Source: Lingula anatina
Lineage: Eukaryota; Brachiopoda; Lingulata; Lingulida; Lingulidae
Assembly (NCBI RefSeq): GCF_001039355.2
Contig: NW_019775569.1
Coordinates: forward strand, 684,394 to 748,393
DNA length: 64,000 nucleotides
Direction of reading: 5' to 3'
Shown: piece after piece, positions 58,367-64,000 of the stretch
How the letters are laid out: every line of letters begins with the position of its first letter
Numbering within the stretch: position 1 is the stretch's first letter
Notes under the pieces: generated by a model
What the model saw: only the letters and a program-made list of their open reading frames with translations
What the model was told of the DNA's origin: nothing
Database searches by the model: none
Position numbers and translations under genes: made by a program

Positions 58367-60913
58367 TTGAGTCTTTGGTGGACTTAATCATGGATTTAGT
58401 TCAAAAGGCTGGAAAAAATCATCCCAGATTGTGCATACATATGATAGATAAAAATTATTTTTAAAAAATACCATTACAAAATATCAAATACAGCCAGTGC
58501 TAGTCAATGTGATATAAGTCATAATTGTATAGACTATGAAATCGTTCAAATGCAGCAAAATAAAAACTATGCATACATTTTTATTGAATCTTTAGTTTAC
58601 CATGAGAGAAAAATAATGCAAATACTTCATATTCCACCTCACCTCCTGTGCATTTCCCTCCCTGCAAAGTTGGTGAAGAACAATGTATCTGTGTGCTTCT
58701 AGAGAGTGATTGTCTTGAGACAGGGCCCTGCAATATAGAAATACAATATCATATATCTCTGTGCTAAGTTTTGTCTCTTCTGGCTTAAATTTCTTTTTAA
58801 AAGTTTTAAGTTAATCTTAGTGGTTTTAAGTTAAATTTATAATAACAGCATATGTAAACAGCACTGAAACGTCTGTGTAGTACATTTTTTAAATAAATAA
58901 ATCATTATCATAACTAATAAGTTTCTTATTCATAAAGCATACCTGTGAGCAGTCTCTACAGTCTGTTCCCAGTCCTGCAGTGCCAGCTGAATCTTCATCT
59001 TCTCAATCAGTGCAGGCATGTAGCCAGGGAAGGACACAATGGCCTGGTTCATCAACTCCAGAGAGCCAGTGAAGTTATTCTTCAGAGAAAAACATTTGGC
59101 CTTCCCAAAAAGTGCATCTACTTCTTTATTTCCCTGGCTGAATATATCAAGAATGAAAATTGCGTATCAATAGCAAAAAGGATATTGATATCAGTGTAGT
59201 AAGTTACAGTTAAAAAGCACAAATGAAGTGTACCTTTATATAAAAAAAATGGTTTATTTTAGATCAGGATTAATCAATAATGGTGCAAAAAAGGGTACAT
59301 TTAAGGTAAGAGGCAATCAGTCATAAAATTCACTTATTTTTGAAAAGAATATCAATTTCCTTTAAGGTGAAAAGCTCACTTTAAGACATCATCGAAATAT
59401 TTCACAGCCTTCTTGACATAAGAATCCCTGCCACATAACAAGTCAATCCATCCCTTCAGGATAAGACCCTAGAACAGAAATATCGTATCTTAACTTTCTC
59501 TTTTATGGGGAGGATTCTTATAGCATACTTAGAAAAATTCTCAATGTCAACCCATTAAATGGTGCTTAAAAAGTGATGATTTATTGAACACTAAACGAGG
59601 GAGTTAATGCTACAAATAGGCAAAATGTTTAAGTAATTGCGGCTGAAAAAAATAAACATACAGACCACATAATACTAATAATAATAATAAAAACCCTCAC
59701 CTCCTTGGAGTTAGCATTTATCTTCAGCATCCTATCAATGTACTCCCTTGCTTTGTCATACTTCTCTGAGTGAAACAAGAACAGGCCAGCAAAATACAGA
59801 CCCTGAAACATGAATTATGATGACATGTTTGTTTTCATTTTCTTGTCATTTTCATCTACTGCAGATAAAGAATTATGTGTAAAAATTACTACTTACTTGC
59901 AATGACACATTTTGCAAGTTGAAAGAAACAGATAATGAAGAGGGTCAAGATAATTGCTGACCCTACTTTTGTTTTTAATGGTAACTAACTGAAACCGAAA
60001 ATGTGGCAGCAGTCAAGAAAGTCATCAAAGAAGTAATAACACACTCTGTATTGCAGACTAAGTGTAAGTAAAAAAAGACAAAAAAAAAAAAAAGAATACC
60101 ATCTCCCCAGCTTGTTTTCTCTCAGTTTTCAGTTTAGTGTCCAGCTCCTGCATGGCCTCTCTGTCCACAGTCTTACACCTCTTGTGGCCAAACATCAAAG
60201 CCATGTATGTACACAGGTTCAGGTCCCGCTTGTCCTTCAGGATCTCCAGCTCTCGCATGCCTTCCTGGACACGATCTGCAGATACAGGTTATTTTGGACG
60301 ATATTTAAAGCACGACAAATAAATATGGATGTTTCTGATAATTAAAATTTTAATAATAATTTAGGCATCTTTTGTTGTTTCTTTTCCCCTATTTCAGTTT
60401 TTCATTATCTTCTATTATCTTTATTCATTTTATTTATTTTTAGGAGGTTGCAATCAATATCTCTATTTCACTGAATGCTATCTCAGAATATATTCAGTTC
60501 CTTTAAAAATATTTGCTCATGTCTTGTAAATGTATAAACAATGTAAATGAAAATGACCCCCCCCCTTCCCTACAGTTGGTAACTTGTTTACATTTGCCAA
60601 GAATAATAAAAAACTCTAAACTTCCCTGCCTGTATATTTACCTTCCAATAACATGCTGTATGCATGGAAAAACTTGAGGACAGGGTCGTTGCCATATTTC
60701 TTCATTCCCTCTAGTGCAGCATTCTGCATGTGTCTGTACAGCTTTTCACGGCAATAATAGTTGATCTTTGCCTAAAAAAGCAAAGGGAATTTTTTTTTAA
60801 ATGCCAAGTACATTGTATATACAGAGCTTAAATTCAAATTACAATGGCACCCATAAACATGTACTTATGAAAATCGTAATACTTACCAACGTCACTGAAT
60901 CTGTCTCAGCCAT
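42785..60913 (-). CDS. TTC21B: Tetratricopeptide repeat protein 21B (IFT139), complete, 33 exons
   Basis: IFT139 is a TPR-rich subunit of the IFT-A complex, which drives retrograde transport in cilia. The translated exons match vertebrate TTC21B, recalled from memory, from end to end: INYYC near the start, [36 protein letters not shown], and closing [13 protein letters not shown]. Exons, in minus-strand order: 60887-60913, 60642-60771, 60100-60275, 59701-59802, 59380-59468, 58943-59137, 58643-58727, 58225-58323, 57793-57985, 57083-57180, 56669-56776, 56318-56410, 55719-55848, 55385-55542, 55017-55137, 54545-54648, 53896-54134, 53463-53535, 53150-53260, 52865-52917, 51833-51921, 51182-51308, 50782-50847, 50265-50367, 49906-50016, 49386-49618, 48891-49049, 48509-48698, 47851-47964, 44134-44244, 43670-43790, 43188-43255, 42785-42862 (TGA). 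They sum to 3954 nt, 1317 residues, close to the usual length (about 1316). No lesion was seen. Confidence 0.95.
44320..44785. repeat. Repeat with an assembly gap in a poly-C tract
   Basis: A dispersed repeat (GGGGCGAATCTTGGATTTTT on the left, AAATCCACCACTGCA on the right) lies in the large TTC21B intron. Ns fill 44524-44745, with C runs on both sides, so the gap lies in a homopolymer the sequencing could not cross. Related family members are at 15120 and 34668. Confidence 0.7.
46131..46631 (+). CDS. Nested single-exon ORF: coiled-coil, tail-anchored protein, 166 residues
   Basis: It lies inside the 3.6-kb TTC21B intron between 44245 and 47850, on the opposite strand. The ATG at 46131 has a strong Kozak context (AAGCATGG) and an in-frame TAA just upstream (46110-46112). 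From about residue 60 to 115 it is rich in Leu/Glu/Lys/Asn with heptad spacing ([19 protein letters not shown]), suggesting a coiled coil. A single hydrophobic segment ([19 protein letters not shown]) lies seven residues from the C-terminus, the layout of tail-anchored membrane proteins of ER, Golgi or mitochondria. I do not recognise the family. It could be a nested gene, a retrocopy, or an unusually good chance ORF; the ordered composition argues against chance. Confidence 0.55.
   Translation: MASKNGEYKACTCRQTKMVEKLFKLKTEQIEIKEEVEIVSTPNQTRALLDQNRGETDDYRKDSDLQIENLKQANEAYKRENKELLERCRLLEREKVDLQNNLQNFRNQEAQQLSEDTQTQNSSMKGLLTKKLPDSLNKQKLAFVGMITVLLISMLIPVFARFFSSF
47961..48180. repeat. About 90-bp tandem repeat starting at a TTC21B splice acceptor
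   Basis: CTCTCTGGAATAG at 47961, the 3' splice site of exon 47851-47964, recurs as CTCTCTGGATTAG near 48050 and CTCTCTGGGTTAG near 48140. The sequence between is nearly identical, followed by a partial unit. On the transcribed strand each unit keeps an AG acceptor-like motif. Confidence 0.75.
52187..52519 (+). mobile_element. TTAA-flanked MITE, copy 2
   Basis: Inverted ends AGGGATAATAACTCTTCG and CGAAGAGTTATTATCCCT. The right flank is TTAA and the left flank TAAA (one change). It lies in a TTC21B intron and is closely similar to 63359-63694. Confidence 0.75.
52557..52621. repeat. (GT)n microsatellite
   Basis: About 32 GT units followed by T and G runs, in a TTC21B intron just after the TTAA MITE. 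Confidence 0.95.
53648..53681. repeat. Poly-A run
   Basis: About 33 A in a row in a TTC21B intron. There is no retrocopy beside it that I can recognise. A similar run lies at 58326-58364. Confidence 0.8.
55330..55374. repeat. (GA)n microsatellite next to a TTC21B exon
   Basis: About 22 GA units end 11 bases before the exon edge at 55385 and within a few bases of its GTAC donor. A shorter (GA)n at 49877-49900 sits just as close to the donor of exon 49906-50016. Confidence 0.85.
55868..56100. repeat. 40-bp minisatellite in a TTC21B intron
   Basis: The unit GAGATTGTGTTAGATGTGAC + AGCAATGTGTTGGTTGTACG is repeated four to five times head to tail, with decaying copies to about 56100. It lies between exons 55719-55848 and 56318-56410, starting about 20 bases from the acceptor of the former. 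Confidence 0.9.
57285..57330. repeat. (GACA)n-type microsatellite
   Basis: Imperfect CAGA/GACA units in a TTC21B intron. Confidence 0.8.
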
Positions 60914-62231
60914 TTTCAGTGCAGGAGGAAATTATCAAGTTTAGCAAAGAAACAAAGTGCTGATAAAAATATATTTTGCCGATTCCAAATTCTGTTTTCT
61001 ATTCGTATGTCACAGTGTCGGCGAGTGTTGCAGTCATGTTTTCTGTAAAAAGAAATACCAAATACATATAAGCGCAAAAGGGAAAAGGTGTGGTATTTTC
61101 ACTGATTTTGAATCATTAAGCCCTTTTCTACATTTCTTAACGAAATCATTCATAATTTTAAAAAGACCTACCGAATAATTCATAGTAAATTCTGCAGCTT
61201 GGAATTTGAAGAAATACGCATGCGTGGAGGTAAACTTCCGTTAATGAAAGTTTACTTCCGCCGTAAGGGCATCGTAAGGAAAGCATGTATGGATTATTTN
61301 ACCGCGACGGCGTGAAGACAATGTGCAAGTGCACAGGCACCATGTGCATGCTGAATAGAGAAGTGTACATCAAATTTACAGTTAATATTTAATTTCAAGA
61401 AATTGTGGTAAGTTACTATCACATTTCATGTGTTTTAAGGACTGATTAACTTATGTGTATTTGGTTATGGCGATTACTGATACGTATGGGCCAAAGCAAT
61501 GTTTATGATGTACTCCTTATTTGGGTATGTTTTACATTTCAAGATTATTCAATGTATTTTTTTTTTAACAAACTTGAAATGATGCAAGTGAGAACATATC
61601 AAATATTCTGTGGAATGTATTGAAATAAAATGCAGTGAACATTTGCAACTTGTTAGGTAAGATTTATTGTATATCAGCATGTATTATCTGAAAAGAAATA
61701 TATTTGCAGAGATGATGGCAAATTATTTCTGATTCCACTTGAATAAAACAGAAGAGCCATGTACGAAAGTAATGAGTCCTTTTCACAATATTATTGCTGA
61801 TCACTTTGAGCAACTTACTTCATGATCTACTGTAATTTATTTCATCCAAGTAGCGATGTCATATCACAACCCACATTTAATCATAAGGACAATTATGTAT
61901 TATTTTCCAATTCTGTTTAATCTGACAGACTAGATATTTTCTCTTGATAATTACAGTATATCACAAATCATAAATAATTTGGTAATGGCTCACGGTTAAA
62001 TTCCTTTTGATAGAAAATACTTTCGTGATCATTTTAGCCATAGTGTCACTTAAAAAGGTTATAATAATTATCAACTTGATTAAGTCATGGTTCTCTCCTT
62101 TGTCATAATTTATGTTTAAAAAAATCAAAGGTTGGCACCATTCCTATAACTGTGTTGGAGAAGATGGCCAAACACCACCATTGTGTTAGTTGTGACACTT
62201 TGCCCTGCACATCTAGCACAATCACCCCTCA
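60914..62231. other. TTC21B 5' region
   Basis: Contains the TTC21B promoter and probably a 5' UTR intron; a CG-richer patch at about 61220-61320 (CTTCCGCCGTAAGGG, ACCGCGACGGCG) with one N at 61300 is the best promoter candidate, and no TATA box is evident. The HIBCH 3' end lies beyond. No other gene is visible. Confidence 0.5.
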
Positions 62232-62675
62232 TCATAGCTGTGCTTTCCACTCTTTTTCCTCAGGTAAAGGTTTGAAATAGCTTTCCACCACTTCATTAGT
62301 CACTTCTTCCAGTGTTGCAGGGTCCCACTTTGGACTCTGGTCTTTGTCTACAAGCACTGAAGAATACAATGACATAAAAACTTGAAGGTGGAAATACTGC
62401 TGCGCAACATTGGGTACAATTTCTACATTTAGTCCTTAGTAAACTTTCAGCCCTCTCATTCATTCTATACCCTGTCCTTCCACCTTTGTCCAATTTCCCC
62501 TCCCATCCCCTTCCTGGTATAACAGACATGCTTTACCTGCTCTAACTCCCTCGTAGAAGTCTTTCCCCCTCACACACCCCTGTGTCATCCTGTACTCCAT
62601 CCTCAGGCACTCCTCCAGGCTCAGTTTACCACCCACTTGGAGCTGACGCAGGGTGATCTTCATGGAGGTTGGAGA
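62232..62675 (-). CDS. HIBCH: 3-hydroxyisobutyryl-CoA hydrolase, last two exons (partial)
   Basis: The exons are 62537-62675 and 62232-62356 (TGA). Translation starts [12 protein letters not shown], continues [17 protein letters not shown] and [19 protein letters not shown], and closes with [12 protein letters not shown]. This matches the C-terminal part of HIBCH, a mitochondrial enzyme of the crotonase fold. It releases 3-hydroxyisobutyrate from its CoA ester in valine breakdown. The catalytic core would be in upstream exons. I found none up to 64000, so they lie beyond the right edge. The gene runs the same way as TTC21B and ends about 1.3 kb before its start. Confidence 0.92.
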
Positions 62676-64000
62676 CTGGAGATAAAGTTCACATACTATT
62701 TTAATTTATAGGTGGTATTTCTATGACTGTTCTGACTAAATTATTGTGAATCATGATCTGTGCTCACTCTTGTCATTATTTTTGATTAGCAAAAGTTGCT
62801 AAAGGGTACAAATTTCTATTAGCATTTTCTTACTTCAATTAGCAAAATTTGAAAGTTGAAAAATACCACTACTCATCAGTTTTTATGCTAAACTCACATG
62901 ATGAAGGAAGACACTGGACAGCATTACAACGCAAAATTAAATTATAAAACAGACTAAATGTGTAAGTTAATGTAAGTAATATTTTAACAAAAGCTTATGC
63001 ATGCCTTTGCAATATTAGGTAGAAACCAAGATCCAAGCTTATACTGTTGTACCCAACAGGTCTTAATCACAGTCAAAGAAAGACCTAGTTCATATGTCAC
63101 TTTATTCCCAGGTTGCATCAGCATATGCATTATATAATTATTACACAAAAACAATTTAAAACCAACATTTTGCACGATTTCATTTCAACACATTGCAAGT
63201 AATCTGAAAAAAAAAAATACAGAAAATGTACAGAGCTTCAGGGTGATGGGAGTAAGATGTCACATCTTGAAGATGCCAGTGTTTGAAAAGTAAAATATAA
63301 TAACAAAGAAAAGGATAACATCAAAAATATTCCAATACAGCTGCATTCAAACTTTTAAAGGGATAATAACTCTTCGCATGATATCTATATTTCACTGTAA
63401 AAACCTTGTGAATAACTCATAGAAATATAATATATTCTGTTTTACCAAAAAACAGCAGTTATAGCTTTTATTCTGATATCTGAACTTGTCTTTAGACCAC
63501 GTGACCTCCATTGATGTCTATACTCTGTTAAAATCTCTTAAGAGATTTTAACAAAAAACCAAACTTTTTAGAAAAAAACCAGGGACTAACTTTGAATGTA
63601 AAAATGGATTCATTAACCATTGGTAAGTATGAGAAAATTGTTGTTTACTCCAGGAAAATTCATTTTTTGGCCGAAACGAAGAGTTATTATTGCTTTAATC
63701 TAGCTGTATTAACATGATATGAACTAGAGGATCAGAGAGGCGATACCGCCTCCGGATATTGTACCACCAGCTGGAGTAAGCGCATTCGTATGGACCCCCC
63801 CTCCAAAAAGGGACACCATCACCAGTCTTGTGCTTGACAAGCTCTATAAGATGCAATCAATAAGAGTTCTCAAAATATGCAAAAAAATATAACTAACAAT
63901 GGTACAATCAAGCAGATTTTCGAATTGACTTGCATTTTCCTACCCTTGATCACTCCTGTATTCTCTAGACAAAAGGCCTATTGGTTTTCCTTGAAAAGTG
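62676..64000. other. HIBCH intron to the window edge
   Basis: Holds a TTAA MITE (63359-63694) and a Tc1-like end (ACCCCCCCTCCAAAAAGGGA near 63795). No HIBCH exon is recognisable. Confidence 0.55.
63359..63694 (+). mobile_element. TTAA-flanked MITE, copy 3
   Basis: TTAA at 63355-63358 and 63695-63698. Inverted ends AGGGATAATAACTCTTCG and CGAAGAGTTATTATTGCT. It has the inner palindrome TCTCTTAAGAGA and is very close to copy 2 at 52187. Confidence 0.8.

Overview
This is nuclear DNA from an animal, not a microbe. Coding sequence is split into many small exons with GT/AG borders, introns are AT-rich, and the spaces between genes are full of simple repeats and short inverted-repeat transposons. 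The mix of families (secreted Kunitz/TIL/EGF cysteine-rich proteins, a ciliary IFT139 gene, 3-hydroxyisobutyryl-CoA hydrolase) and frequent TAGGCCTA and CAGGGGCGGATCC motifs suggest a marine invertebrate, perhaps a hemichordate, echinoderm, lancelet or mollusc. The sequence alone does not decide which. An N gap (44524-44745) and single Ns (21457, 61300) mark it as a draft scaffold.

Left part (1-28.6 kb) is a cluster of five small secreted cysteine-rich genes. Three are on the plus strand: a 5'-partial gene with a Kunitz and a TIL domain (96-2029), a 103-residue protein (19883-22478) and a 138-residue protein (24555-28576). They share modules in mosaic fashion. Two are minus-strand tandem duplicates with a signal peptide, an EGF domain and other Cys-rich exons (3857-7969 and 10373-15875). 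The second adds two 21-nt microexons and a PPC-like beta-sandwich domain, but has a one-base frameshift in its second exon.

Middle part (30-41 kb) holds a tandem duplication of a seven-exon FMN-dependent 2-hydroxyacid oxidase, both copies on the minus strand. Both begin with a secretory signal peptide and lack the usual peroxisomal C-terminus. A third, orphan copy of the first exon lies upstream of copy 2. Comparing the two blocks shows three transposon insertions that postdate the duplication.

Right part (42.8-60.9 kb) is a complete 33-exon TTC21B/IFT139 gene on the minus strand. The exons I placed sum to 3954 nt (1317 residues), in frame throughout. A complete single-exon ORF for a coiled-coil, tail-anchored protein sits on the opposite strand inside one of its introns. 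Beyond it are the last two exons of HIBCH (62232-62675), whose remaining exons lie outside the window.

The genes do not form one pathway. The left cluster and the oxidases look like lineage-specific expansions of secreted proteins (protease inhibition, defence or extracellular redox are inferences); the right part is conserved housekeeping and ciliary machinery.
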